DNA of 34,395 bases from Mycobacterium sp. (GCF_019247635.1 NZ_JAFBAR010000074.1:1-34395), one strand, 5' to 3'; shown: positions 1 through 8,668, numbered from the stretch's first letter. Notes: generated from the sequence alone by a model not told the origin. Made by a program: numbers and translations.

Positions 1-245
1 GGTTACCGCACTTTTATCTGGGCCACGGCATCGGCACCTATCCGGCCGAAGCGCCCATGATCGGAACGGATCTCGGCGAGGAATTCGACGACAACTTCGT
101 CTTTCCGCCCGGCATGGTGCTGGTCTTGGAGCCGGTCGTCTGGGAGGACGGCACCGGCGGCTACCGCAGTGAGGAGATCGTGGTGATCACCGACGACGGC
201 TACACGCCAATCACCGACTACCCGTATTCCCCTTATGGCGACTGA
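1..245 (+). CDS. M24 family metallopeptidase (Xaa-Pro dipeptidase-like), C-terminal part
   Basis: Only the last ~80 codons are in the window; the reading frame begins at base 3 and the true start lies to the left. The visible part reads LGHGIGTYPAEAP, then FPPGMVLVLEPVVW, then YRSEEIVVITDDG. These match the histidine, first glutamate and last glutamate metal-binding stretches of pita-bread (M24) peptidases, so this copy looks catalytically competent at least in its C-terminal half. The family removes or cleaves residues next to proline, or hydrolyses related C-N bonds such as creatine, using two metal ions. Its stop codon overlaps the start of the next gene by 11 bases, so the two are almost certainly translated from one mRNA. 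The exact substrate cannot be told. Confidence 0.85.
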   Translation, partial: LPHFYLGHGIGTYPAEAPMIGTDLGEEFDDNFVFPPGMVLVLEPVVWEDGTGGYRSEEIVVITDDGYTPITDYPYSPYGD

Positions 246-1371
246 CCGAAAGACAACCGATGTAGTCCCCGACCACCGGGCACTGCGCATCGCGCGTCGG
301 GAACGCGCGCTGGCACAGATGGCCGCGCACGACCTCGACATCCTGGTTTTGGGCCGACAAGCCAACATTCGCTACATCACGGGCGCACCGCAGCTTTGGA
401 TAGCCGGCACCCGCCCATTCGGCCCGATGTGCGCCGTGGTGCGCGCCACCGGAGACATCTACCTCAACAGCACCGACGACGAGGGGGTGCCGGAGGAAAT
501 CGGTCACGATCACCTCTACGGGTTGGCGTGGAACCCAATGACCCTGATCGACGTCCTGAAGAAAATCGATGGGGCCGATGCGGCGCGCCGGGTCGGAACC
601 GACGCGATTACACCGACTTTCGCGGCGTTGCTTCCCGAGGCGTTCCCCAACGCCGAACTCGTCGACGCCGAGCCGGCCATGCGCGCGGCGCGGCGTGTCA
701 AGACGCCGGATGAGATCACCGCGATGGCCCGGGCACTGCGGGTGGCCGAAGACGGAATCGCCATGGCGGTGGCCGAATTGCGGCCAGGAGTGACTGAGCG
801 GAGCCTGGCCGGTGCCGTGTTACAGGCGATGGCCGCGGGCGGTGTCAGCACGCCGGCGACCCAGGACGCCGCATGGGTGACCTCCCGGGAGCACCCGTTT
901 CGGCGCGCGCGTACAACGAACGGCGCGGTTCGGGAGGGAGACCTTGTCGCCTTGGCCGCGGGCGCGTTGGCGGGCGGGTACGTCGCCGAAGCAGGCCGCA
1001 CCTATCCCGCGGGCGGGATCGCCGGCGACGCGACGCGAGATCTGTATCGGCGCTCGAACGCGTTGCATAGCCGATTGATTGACGCATGCCGCCCCGGAGC
1101 GTCCACGCACGAGTTGCTCGCGGCTTATCAGGCGGCCGGCGAACCGGTACCGCCGATGCCGGTCGCGCATGGGCTGGGTCTCGGCTTCGACCCACCGGTG
1201 GTTTCCGAAACACTCTGGGCCGCAGGCGAACACGACCACCTGGAGGCCGACATGGTGCTGGCGATCACTGGTTACGTGTGGCAGGAAGGCGTCGGGGCGG
1301 TGTTTCGCCGGGACACGGTGCACGTCACCGAAGACGGCGCCCACGTGCTCACCACCGGCCCGTCCTGGTGA
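235..1371 (+). CDS. M24-fold protein with degenerate metal site (probable pseudoenzyme)
   Basis: A 378-residue protein with the two-domain layout of prolidase/creatinase: an N-terminal creatinase-like domain (about 15-150) and a pita-bread domain (about 160-375). The ATG at 235 overlaps the upstream M24 gene. The pita-bread domain keeps its landmarks but not its metal ligands. The usual D-x-G is AAG at 241-243, the Asp before the conserved Arg-Thr is Glu252, the Glu of the EPG stretch is Thr at about 345, and the final Glu is Arg at about 359. The histidine at 312 (AHGLGLG) remains. I infer it does not bind two metals and may be a structural or regulatory partner of the intact upstream enzyme, since M24 enzymes often dimerise. 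A different chemistry is possible. Confidence 0.85.
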   Translation: MATDRKTTDVVPDHRALRIARRERALAQMAAHDLDILVLGRQANIRYITGAPQLWIAGTRPFGPMCAVVRATGDIYLNSTDDEGVPEEIGHDHLYGLAWNPMTLIDVLKKIDGADAARRVGTDAITPTFAALLPEAFPNAELVDAEPAMRAARRVKTPDEITAMARALRVAEDGIAMAVAELRPGVTERSLAGAVLQAMAAGGVSTPATQDAAWVTSREHPFRRARTTNGAVREGDLVALAAGALAGGYVAEAGRTYPAGGIAGDATRDLYRRSNALHSRLIDACRPGASTHELLAAYQAAGEPVPPMPVAHGLGLGFDPPVVSETLWAAGEHDHLEADMVLAITGYVWQEGVGAVFRRDTVHVTEDGAHVLTTGPSW

Positions 1372-1419
1372 GGCACTCCTTCAGCGCCGCGAAGCCCAGG
1401 CAGCTGTTCGGCGGTGCCC

Positions 1420-2289
1420 TTACGGCTCGAGCCGTCGGACGGGCAACAGGCCGCGCAGCGCTCGGGCCGCCGCCGTGGGTTCTTGGTGCCAGCCCTCGGT
1501 GTCGTTGGAATCCCATGCATACGCGGGCACGGAATGCCTTACCAGAGTGCTGATCTCGGGCAGAGCGAGTTCCACCGCGGACCATGCGTAGAGCGCATCG
1601 AGCCGTGGTGTGATCACACCGATATCGAGCAGCCGGCCAAATCTGTTTTCGGCGTTGACATATCGGTGCAGATCTCCCCGCAGGGGGTACTGGTCGGGCA
1701 GCACCCGCGACAGGGACATGAAAATGCCTGTCACTGCCAGTCGCGGATCACCGAGGCGCGGGGCGACCGGCCACAGCCAGCTCATTGCCAGACGGGGTGC
1801 TGCCACTAGCGCGTGGGCGTAGAGCACCCGTACCAGCACCAGGTTGATGAAGAATCGCTCTACGCGCGATTCGCCTTCGGCCAGGTAGCGGTGGTCGAGA
1901 TAGGCCTGCACGACGGTGGCGTTATGCGCGCGGTACCACGTTGGCACCGAGGGGTGGCGGGCGAATTCGATCGAGTACGCGACGCTTCGGCGGGACACCG
2001 GCCCGCCGAGACCCAGCAGATGCCCGCGGGCTTCGGCGGTGTCGCGCAGCAACCGCTCGTTGACCGCCCGCCACCACGGGCTGCCTGGTTTTTCGCCGGA
2101 TACCGGTCGAAGCAGTCCGCGGCGCAGCTCCCAGTCCATGAACGCCAGGGCCGCACGCCGGTAAGGCAGGTGCAACTCGGGTCTGCCGGGTGCAGCTTGG
2201 TATAGCGACCCCATCAGTTTCAGGCGCCCCGTGGGGTCCTCGCGCACCGCGGCGACCTGCGCGTCGGCATACTCGGCAGCGCTGGGCAT
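1420..2289 (-). CDS. Conserved hypothetical protein, last gene of the P450/CaiB block
   Basis: A 289-residue protein that I do not recognise by domain. It starts at an ATG (2287-2289) without a convincing ribosome site and ends in TAA, 48 bases from the convergent M24-like gene. It is rich in Arg, Leu and Ala with several aromatic clusters (for example MSWLWP near residue 170) and looks mostly helical. There is no signal peptide and no clear membrane span, although the stretch around 145-190 is fairly hydrophobic. It follows the short-chain dehydrogenase by 38 bases on the same strand, so it is probably cotranscribed with the catabolic block. Codon use is ordinary for the window. An accessory or enzyme role in the same pathway is only a guess from position. 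Confidence 0.75.
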   Translation of the reverse strand: MPSAAEYADAQVAAVREDPTGRLKLMGSLYQAAPGRPELHLPYRRAALAFMDWELRRGLLRPVSGEKPGSPWWRAVNERLLRDTAEARGHLLGLGGPVSRRSVAYSIEFARHPSVPTWYRAHNATVVQAYLDHRYLAEGESRVERFFINLVLVRVLYAHALVAAPRLAMSWLWPVAPRLGDPRLAVTGIFMSLSRVLPDQYPLRGDLHRYVNAENRFGRLLDIGVITPRLDALYAWSAVELALPEISTLVRHSVPAYAWDSNDTEGWHQEPTAAARALRGLLPVRRLEP

Positions 2290-2327
2290 GGGATGTCAAT
2301 GTAGCGGTTATGGCGCTTCGCCGAACT

Positions 2328-3104
2328 TCACCAGGTCTGTTCGGCGGCGCGCACCAGCATATGGTTGACCGCGACGCGCCGGTCCCGGGTCACCATGTAG
2401 AGCACCGCGTCGGCGATGTCCTCGGAACGCAACTTGACCATGCCGGCGGTCTGTTGCTCGAAGGCCGCCCGGGAGCCTTCGGCCAGATGGCTGAAGATCT
2501 CGGTGTCGACGGTTCCGGGGCCCACCACTCCGACGCGCACGCGCTTGCCGATCAACTCCTGGCGGATGCCCTCACTGAAGGCATTGACGCCGAATTTGGT
2601 CAGCGAGTAGACCGCGGTGTTGGGTCGGGCCACCCAGCCGGCGGTCGAGCTGATCGTGACCAAATCGGCCACGCCGCGCGGTGAGTCGGCGGCGGCGTCA
2701 ATCAGGTGCGGCAGCGCGGCGCGGGTGGCGTACAGGACTCCCTGCACGTTGACGGAGACCATGGCGTCCCAGTCCTGCAGCGAGGCCGCTGCCGCGGGCG
2801 CCGACTGCATCAGGCCGGCGTTGTTGACCAGGATGTCGAGGCGTCCCAGATCCTCCACGGTCCGGTGGACCGCCGCGGCCACCTGTTCGGCATCGGTGAC
2901 ATCGGCAGCCACCACCAGCGCCGTGCCACGCGCGGATTCGATGTCGGCCTTGAGCTCGCCTAGCCGCTCGGCACGGCGCGCGAGCAGCGCGACCGCGGCC
3001 CCTTGTTCGGCCAACGCCCTCGCCGTTGCCGCACCGATGCCGCTGCTGGCGCCCGTCACCAGTGCCGCGTGGTTCGCCAATGCGTTCGCCCGCGTGAGCG
3101 TCAT
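2328..3104 (-). CDS. Short-chain dehydrogenase/reductase (classical SDR)
   Basis: A 258-residue NAD(P)-dependent oxidoreductase. The nucleotide-binding TGASSGIG is at 17-24, NNAG at about 94-97, the catalytic Ser at about 152-153, and the Tyr/Lys pair in YSLTK at 166/170. An ARR cluster after the second strand (around 42-44) suggests NADP(H) preference. The frame stays open far upstream, but that extension is arginine-rich shadow sequence over the CaiB gene. The ATG at 3102-3104 overlaps the CaiB stop in a 4-base ATGA, the typical sign of translational coupling. It probably oxidises or reduces an alcohol/ketone intermediate in the pathway of its neighbours; the substrate is unknown. Confidence 0.9.
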   Translation of the reverse strand: MTLTRANALANHAALVTGASSGIGAATARALAEQGAAVALLARRAERLGELKADIESARGTALVVAADVTDAEQVAAAVHRTVEDLGRLDILVNNAGLMQSAPAAAASLQDWDAMVSVNVQGVLYATRAALPHLIDAAADSPRGVADLVTISSTAGWVARPNTAVYSLTKFGVNAFSEGIRQELIGKRVRVGVVGPGTVDTEIFSHLAEGSRAAFEQQTAGMVKLRSEDIADAVLYMVTRDRRVAVNHMLVRAAEQTW

Positions 3105-5443
3105 GCGCTGCCCCCCGTTCGTGCGCCCAGGATTTCGTGCAGGACGTAGTCGGTGTCCTCGCCCAGAGCAGGTGCGCCGCGGGCGATCCGCGCCGGGGCG
3201 CGCGCCATCCGCCACGACGGGCCCAGTATCGGGCGTTGACCCTCGCGGTGGTCGCTGACGAAGCGGTACAGCTCGCGATCCCACAGTCGTTGGTCGGCGA
3301 TCACGTCGACCGCGGTGGCGCTCTTGGCCGCCGCGACCCCGGCGGCCCGCAGGCGGCTCGCGAGATCCTCGGCGTTGTGGCCGCCGGTCAGCCGCGCGAG
3401 GTCGGCGTCCAGGGCCCGAGCGTGCGTGAGCCGATCGCTCATCGACGCATAGCGAGGGTCTGTGGGCAGCGCCACCGTATCGAGCACACCGCAAAGCCTT
3501 TCCCACTCGGCGTCATTGGCAACGGCCACGCTGATCCAGGAGCCGTCGGCGCAGGGGTAGCAGCCGTGTGGGGACATATCCGGGTGGTGATTACCGACCG
3601 GCCCAAGGTCTTGTCCGGTGAGGCTTTGTTCGAGCAGGCAGTCGCCGATCATCGCGGACAGAGTTTCGACGGCCGAGACGTCGACGAATTGTCCTGTCCC
3701 CGTGAGCTCGCGGTGCAACAGCGCCACTACCGCCGCATAGGCCGCGGCGGCCCCGACCGTCGAATCGCCGTACCGCATGCTCGCGCCGAGCGGGGGCCCG
3801 CCGGGGTTGCCGACCAGCGCCGCGAGGCCGGCCAGCGCCGCGAAGCACGGGGCGTAACCGGTCTGGTGACCGAGCGGGCCGTCGTTGCCCCACATCTTGA
3901 TTGACACTGCGATGATGTCCGGCTTGATCTGCGTGAGCTCGGGATATCCCAGGCCCTGCCGTTCCATCGCACCCGGGCGAAGGTTGTTGATGACGATGTC
4001 GCTGTGAGCGATCAACTCGCGCAGCCGCGTCATGCCCTCGACCGACTTGATATCGAGGTCCACGCTGAGGATCTCGGGGTTGATGCTCAAAAAGTACGGC
4101 GCGTGGTTGATGTCGGTGCCCCCGTAGGCGCGCATCTCCTCGGGGTTCGACGCCGTCTCGACCTTGATCACCTCCGCGCCCAGCAGGGCCAGCAACTTGC
4201 CCGCATACGGACCGGCCCACACCTTGGTGAGCTCGACGACGCGTACCCCTTCCAGCGGGCCGCCGCGGGGATTGCCGGGCGGCTTGAGTTGTGCCGTCTT
4301 CACGGTCGGCGCCGGCGAGCGATCCCGGATCAGCGCGGTGTGCTGCCCGAGAGTCGGTGCGGCAGAGACGATTGCCGCCGGAGTGGCGCTGAGGGCGTAA
4401 GGAACGGTGGGATAGGGTGCGTCGCCCAGCACGGGGTGACGCACCTGCTGGAAAAAGCCGCGATGGCGGTATTGCGGCGAACCATGGAGATCGGCAGCGC
4501 CATTCACCGGTACCAGCGGCACGCCCAGACGCTGCGCGCGCTCGGCAGCGGCGTCCTTGGCCAAATCCCGGACCCACGCCGCGAACCCGCGCTGGAAGGT
4601 CGTGACCTTCTCCGCGGTGACCGAGAACTCCAGCCAGTCGTCGTCAAAGGCATTCAGCCATTTCGCATGCTGCAAAAGGGCTTTGACGCCTAGCCAGTGC
4701 GCGCGGCTGGTGATGTACAGGTAGACAAACCCGTCGGCGCACGGGAAAAACGCCGCCGGGCCCTGCTGGTCGTAGTCTCCGCGGGACCCCTCGGCGGGTA
4801 GCTCGCCGGTGACGAATCGGCCCAGGATGCAGTCGGCGCGGGAGACCAACACGGCCTGCTGCGAAATATCGATGACCTCACCCTGCCCGGAGTGCAGCCG
4901 CCGAAACAGCGCCGAGGAGATGCACAGCGCCGCCTCCAAACCCGCCTCGTAGTCGACGAGGAACCGGCCCGGTCCCTGCAACGGCGGATCGGCCGGGTCG
5001 GCATGGCTGGGCGTATGGTACCCCCAGCCGCTGGCGTGAAAGACGTTGATGCTCTTGGCATTGTCGAACTCGGCACCCGCCTCCTGACCGAAGGGAGTGA
5101 TCGAGCAGACCACCACGCCGGGGTGCCGTTCTGCCCGCGCCGCGCCCGGATGGTCGTCGATGACCGCGTCGGCCGCAGCGAAAATCTGGTGCAAACGGGC
5201 GAGGTCGACCGGTGTGGTCATATCGAGCACGACGGACTTCTTGTTCGTGTTGAGGTACGCGAACAGCCCGCTGCCGTCGGGTCCTTCGGCGACGACCGGC
5301 GCCAGTGCCCGGGTGGGGCTACCGCGGCGCGGGGCCTCCACCTTGATCACCTCGGCACCGAAGTCGGCCAGCAGCTTACCGCAGTACTCCCCCGCGACCG
5401 TTTCGGCCAGCTCGACGACCGTGAAACCCGTCAGCGCCGACAT
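3101..5443 (-). CDS. Double-domain CaiB/BaiF (family III) CoA-transferase
   Basis: A 780-residue protein made of two family III CoA-transferase units; a usual single unit is ~400 residues. Unit one spans about 5-385 (starting VVELAETVAGEYCGKLLADF) and unit two about 397-775 (starting GVRVVELTKVWAGPYAGK). Both keep the aspartate that forms the acyl-anhydride intermediate: Asp164 in FLVDYEAG, and an Asp in RYGDSTVG near residue 560. Family III enzymes move CoA between carboxylic acids. A tandem fusion replaces the intertwined homodimer with one chain and may let two different acids or sites be used. The gene lies between crotonase (19-base gap) and SDR (4-base overlap), which supports a role in CoA activation of an acid made by the P450/SDR pair. 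The start is ATG at 5441-5443. Confidence 0.93.
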   Translation of the reverse strand: MSALTGFTVVELAETVAGEYCGKLLADFGAEVIKVEAPRRGSPTRALAPVVAEGPDGSGLFAYLNTNKKSVVLDMTTPVDLARLHQIFAAADAVIDDHPGAARAERHPGVVVCSITPFGQEAGAEFDNAKSINVFHASGWGYHTPSHADPADPPLQGPGRFLVDYEAGLEAALCISSALFRRLHSGQGEVIDISQQAVLVSRADCILGRFVTGELPAEGSRGDYDQQGPAAFFPCADGFVYLYITSRAHWLGVKALLQHAKWLNAFDDDWLEFSVTAEKVTTFQRGFAAWVRDLAKDAAAERAQRLGVPLVPVNGAADLHGSPQYRHRGFFQQVRHPVLGDAPYPTVPYALSATPAAIVSAAPTLGQHTALIRDRSPAPTVKTAQLKPPGNPRGGPLEGVRVVELTKVWAGPYAGKLLALLGAEVIKVETASNPEEMRAYGGTDINHAPYFLSINPEILSVDLDIKSVEGMTRLRELIAHSDIVINNLRPGAMERQGLGYPELTQIKPDIIAVSIKMWGNDGPLGHQTGYAPCFAALAGLAALVGNPGGPPLGASMRYGDSTVGAAAAYAAVVALLHRELTGTGQFVDVSAVETLSAMIGDCLLEQSLTGQDLGPVGNHHPDMSPHGCYPCADGSWISVAVANDAEWERLCGVLDTVALPTDPRYASMSDRLTHARALDADLARLTGGHNAEDLASRLRAAGVAAAKSATAVDVIADQRLWDRELYRFVSDHREGQRPILGPSWRMARAPARIARGAPALGEDTDYVLHEILGARTGGSA

Positions 5444-5462
5444 GCCCGCCCTCGCAAGGCGG

Positions 5463-6434
5463 TCAGGGCTTCTTGCGGCCGGAGCGGCTCAGTCGCCACT
5501 CCGGCGGGAAGTTCATGTCGTTGTCCTTCACCACGTTGTTGAGGCCCTTGGCGAAGGTGCCTCCGGTGAGGTCGACCTCGTTTTCCCGGTCGTTGGCGAT
5601 CATCGGCAGCATGCCCTCGACCATGCCGGTGAGCAGGCTTCCGAAGTATTCACCCTTGTGCTGCTTGTACAACTCCAGGAAGGTCTTCTGCACCGCGACC
5701 GTGTCCGTCGGGCGGGACTTGGAGCAGGCCAGCGCGTACTTCAGGGTCTCGTGTTCCAGCTTCTCACGGGCCACCACGCTGTTCACGAAGCCGCACTCAT
5801 ACATCTCCTTGGCACTGAATGGCCTTCCGGTGAACAGCATTTCGGAGAATTTGCGCAGTCCCATGGTCTCGGCCCACCACCACAGTCGTGGGCCCCAGCC
5901 CACGTACCGGAACGCCGGGTGACCGAAAAGGGCGTCGTCGGAAGAGATCACCAGGTCGGCGTCGCCGGCCTGGTAGAAGTGCCAGCCGTAGCAGTAGCCC
6001 TTGGCCTCGATGATGCTGATCTTGCGCAGCTCCTGCAACGGTCGGTTGCCCGCGCGGGCCTTGGCGTAAAAGTCGGTGACGGTGGACAGGTACCGGTACG
6101 AGCCTCCCGGCGGGTACCTGACGTCGTCGTCGTTGATCGCAAGTTCGTGCAGCAGCGGCATGCCCGGGTTCTCCAGCATCCCGCGCTGCTCGGGCAGGTC
6201 CCCGCCGCTACCGAAATCCTCTCCCTCGCCGCGGATTACCACCACCTTGACGTCGTCGTCCACGTTGCACTTGTGGATCAGGTCGGCGTAATTCTGCCGC
6301 ATGCCCAGCGTGGTGGAGTTCTGCGCATCGGGACGATCGAACGTGATGTAGGCGATCCTGTTCTTGACGTCCTTCTCGAATTTGATGTACTGCTCGGCTT
6401 CCTGCTTCATCTTTTCGAAGTCGTAGTCAGGCAT
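5463..6434 (-). CDS. Enoyl-CoA hydratase/isomerase family protein (crotonase fold)
   Basis: A 323-residue crotonase-superfamily protein with an ATG start (6432-6434) preceded by GGAG. Two oxyanion-hole regions are visible: GEDFGSGGDL at about 71-80 and KGYCYGWH at about 145-152, followed by DLVISSDDALFGHPAF. In typical hydratases the last stretch reads FGQPE, whose Glu is one of the two catalytic acids; here it is FGHPA, with Ala174. The following segment VGWGPRLWWWAE is also atypical. It may therefore be an isomerase, hydrolase, C-C bond cleaving or decarboxylating crotonase rather than a standard hydratase. It is 37 bases after the SDR and 19 bases before the CaiB gene. It is longer than the usual ~260 residues, with an extended C-terminal helical region. 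Confidence 0.9.
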   Translation of the reverse strand: MPDYDFEKMKQEAEQYIKFEKDVKNRIAYITFDRPDAQNSTTLGMRQNYADLIHKCNVDDDVKVVVIRGEGEDFGSGGDLPEQRGMLENPGMPLLHELAINDDDVRYPPGGSYRYLSTVTDFYAKARAGNRPLQELRKISIIEAKGYCYGWHFYQAGDADLVISSDDALFGHPAFRYVGWGPRLWWWAETMGLRKFSEMLFTGRPFSAKEMYECGFVNSVVAREKLEHETLKYALACSKSRPTDTVAVQKTFLELYKQHKGEYFGSLLTGMVEGMLPMIANDRENEVDLTGGTFAKGLNNVVKDNDMNFPPEWRLSRSGRKKP

Positions 6435-6471
6435 GAGTTGTCTCCACTTCGTTGGCTATTTGGGTAAGTGT

Positions 6472-7308
6472 TTACTTGAGCAATGCGCCCGCGTCGACGG
6501 GCAGAGAAACGCCAGTGACATAACGGGATTCGTCAGAGGCGAGGAACAGGACGGCGTTGCTGATATCGACGGCTTCCACCCACGGCACCGGCAGCGTGTG
6601 CGTCATCTGTGAGAACGGCGCGAAGTCCTCCGGCCCGGGATTCTCCAGGTCCGGCCGAAACAGGCGGAATGTCACGTCGTTCATCGTCATCGGCGTGTTG
6701 ACCTGGCTCGGGTGCACCGAATTCACCCGGATGCCGTGCTGCCCGAGTTCGACGGCGAAGGCCCGCATCAGCCCGACCACGCCGTGTTTGGCGGCGATGT
6801 AGTGGCCGGTGTGGGCGAGGGCCTTCATCGCTCCGACCGAACCGGTCAGCACGATCGAGCCGCCCTGCCCGCCGGCGATCAAATGCGGCACACCGGCTTT
6901 CACGGTCTTCCACACGCCCGACAGGTTGACGTCGATCATGTCCTGCCAGATGTTCTCGCGGATCTTGTGCAGTTTGTTGCCGCCGTTGCCGATCCCCGCG
7001 TTCGCGACGATGATGTCGAGCCGGCCGAGCTGTTCCACGCCGCTGTCCACCGCGGCCTTGAGGGCGTCGTAGTCGCGCACGTCGACCTCGGCGGTGACGA
7101 TGCGGCGGTCGTGACCCTTGACCAAATCCGCCGTCTCGGCCAGGTCCTCGCGGGTCGCCGCCGGGTACACCACATTATCGATCGGCCGGCAGATGTCGAT
7201 CGCGATGATGTCGGCGCCCTCGGCCGCCAGGCGCACGGCGTGACTGCGACCCTGCCCCCGCGCGGCGCCACTGACGAAGGCAACCTTGCCCGCAACGCGA
7301 CCCGTCAT
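6472..7308 (-). CDS. Mycofactocin-coupled short-chain dehydrogenase
   Basis: A 278-residue SDR. SGAARGQGRSHA at 13-24 followed by ADIIAIDIC and an insert around 41-65 (VVYPAATREDLAETADLV) is the recognisable pattern of SDRs that co-occur with mycofactocin. NAG is at 103-105, and Ser157, Tyr170 and Lys174 form the active site. Family knowledge: these enzymes keep NAD(H) bound and pass electrons to the redox peptide mycofactocin, oxidising alcohols. The ATG at 7306-7308 shares one base with the P450 stop (TGATG), so expression is coupled to the P450. I infer that it oxidises the alcohol made by the P450. No mycofactocin biosynthesis genes are in the window. The frame extends 28 codons upstream but that part overlaps the P450. 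Confidence 0.9.
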   Translation of the reverse strand: MTGRVAGKVAFVSGAARGQGRSHAVRLAAEGADIIAIDICRPIDNVVYPAATREDLAETADLVKGHDRRIVTAEVDVRDYDALKAAVDSGVEQLGRLDIIVANAGIGNGGNKLHKIRENIWQDMIDVNLSGVWKTVKAGVPHLIAGGQGGSIVLTGSVGAMKALAHTGHYIAAKHGVVGLMRAFAVELGQHGIRVNSVHPSQVNTPMTMNDVTFRLFRPDLENPGPEDFAPFSQMTHTLPVPWVEAVDISNAVLFLASDESRYVTGVSLPVDAGALLK

Positions 7309-8510
7309 CACAGCACCAGCGCCGGCATGGATTCCCAGCCCCGCACGGTTGACGTCGGGCTGAGCTTGGCAGTGGTCAAATCGACCTCCCATACGGGGAA
7401 GCGCTTGAGGATCTCCTCCAGGGCGACACGGCCTTCGAGGCGCGCCAACGCGGAGCCCAGACAGAAATGGGCGCCGACACTGAAGGTCAGGTGCGGCCGC
7501 GCGCTGCGGTAGATGTTGAATTCGTCTGCATCAGCGCCGAATTGACGGTTATCGCGGCATGCCGCACCGACAAGCATCATCATCACGCTGCCGGCGGGCA
7601 CCGTCTGGTCGTACAAGTTCACGTCCCGGGTCACGTACCGCGACACGTGGGGCGCGGGGGGCTCGTAGCGCAGCAGCTCCTCGATGGCTTGAGGGATGAG
7701 ACCGGGGTTCTCGGCAAGCGCACGACGCTGATCGGGGTGTTCGGCGAGAACCTTGCCGGCCCAACCGATCAGCCGCGCCGTGGTCTCGTTACCCGCGCCG
7801 GCGACGACGTTGAGGTACACGAGAATCTCGTTACGCGTCAGACGCCGGGTGGCGCCGGTCTCGTCAACGAATTCCACGTTGAGCAGTTCGGTCATGATGT
7901 CATCGGACGGATTCTCCGCGCGCCAGTCGATGTACGCCTCGAACTGCTCACCCACCGATAGGCCCTGTTCGGCAGCCCTCATGGGCTTGCCCGCCTCGGT
8001 ACGCAACTGGGCGTTGCCCCGGTCGCGGATGTACTCCTGATCGTCTTCGGGAATGCCGAGCAGCGCGCTGATCACCTTCATCGGCATCTGCGCGCCCAGG
8101 TCGTTGACGAAGTCGAACCGACCCGATCCGACCAGCGGATCCAGCGCCTGGGTGCAGAATTCCCGGATCATCGGCTCCAGCGCATTGATCTTGCGGGGAG
8201 TGAACATGCGCGACAGCAGCTTGCGGTGCACGTCGTGAATCGGTGGGTCCTCGAAAATGAGCATCCCGGACGGAATGTCGAGGTTCGCCTTGATCAACTC
8301 CAGGATCGCGCCCCTGGCCGAACTGAAAGTGACGTGGTCGACGAGCGCCTTGTTCACGTCGGCGAACCGGCTGATCGCGTAGAAGTCGTATTCCGCGTTG
8401 TAGTAAAGCGGTACCTGAGCGCGCAGCCGCGCGAACATCGGATACGGGTCGGCGATCAACTCGACGTCGTACGGGTCGAAGCGAACATCGCTGTCGGTAG
8501 TCGCCGTCAC
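7308..8510 (-). CDS. Cytochrome P450
   Basis: A 400-residue soluble bacterial P450. The heme loop reads FSVGAHFCLGSALARLE with the proximal cysteine at residue 350. The K-helix is EELLRYEPP (ExxR), and the I-helix is VVAGAGNETTARL, where the usual acid before Thr is a Glu. The GTG start at 8508-8510 is chosen because a strong AGGAGG lies 6 bases upstream. It uses ferredoxin-supplied electrons to hydroxylate a hydrophobic substrate; the CYP family cannot be named safely. It is the first gene of the minus-strand catabolic block, and the 236-base leader upstream contains the proposed TetR operator at 8669-8686. Confidence 0.95.
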   Translation of the reverse strand: MTATTDSDVRFDPYDVELIADPYPMFARLRAQVPLYYNAEYDFYAISRFADVNKALVDHVTFSSARGAILELIKANLDIPSGMLIFEDPPIHDVHRKLLSRMFTPRKINALEPMIREFCTQALDPLVGSGRFDFVNDLGAQMPMKVISALLGIPEDDQEYIRDRGNAQLRTEAGKPMRAAEQGLSVGEQFEAYIDWRAENPSDDIMTELLNVEFVDETGATRRLTRNEILVYLNVVAGAGNETTARLIGWAGKVLAEHPDQRRALAENPGLIPQAIEELLRYEPPAPHVSRYVTRDVNLYDQTVPAGSVMMMLVGAACRDNRQFGADADEFNIYRSARPHLTFSVGAHFCLGSALARLEGRVALEEILKRFPVWEVDLTTAKLSPTSTVRGWESMPALVL

Positions 8511-8668
8511 GAAAACCCTCCTAGCGCCGTCATTTCCGGCTTCCCTCTCGACAACGGCAGCCGGATTCGGGATCGGGCACTCTGTACACTCCGCTTAACT
8601 GCGCTTGCTCTGACGAGCGCACGGGCGGGGGCTGAAACGGGCTCACCGACGGCCCGTGTACGTCGGAT

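Noticed and set aside
3105..3506. N-terminal extension of the SDR at 2328-3104
   Set aside because: The extension is low-complexity Arg-rich sequence overlapping CaiB; the SDR fold starts right after the ATGA-overlap ATG at 3104.
3591..4577. Minus-strand open frame of 328 codons inside the CaiB gene
   Set aside because: Arg/Gly/Ala-rich out-of-frame translation of the CaiB coding region, which has conserved motifs in its own frame.
5097..6467. Long plus-strand open frame (456 codons) opposite the crotonase gene
   Set aside because: Typical GC-rich antisense shadow: no family motifs, no ribosome site, and the opposite strand encodes a clear crotonase and the CaiB N-terminus.
6464..6475. AAGTGTTTACTT palindrome at the end of the mycofactocin-type SDR
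   Set aside because: Very short, overlaps the stop codon, and has no second copy at a promoter; too weak to call an operator.
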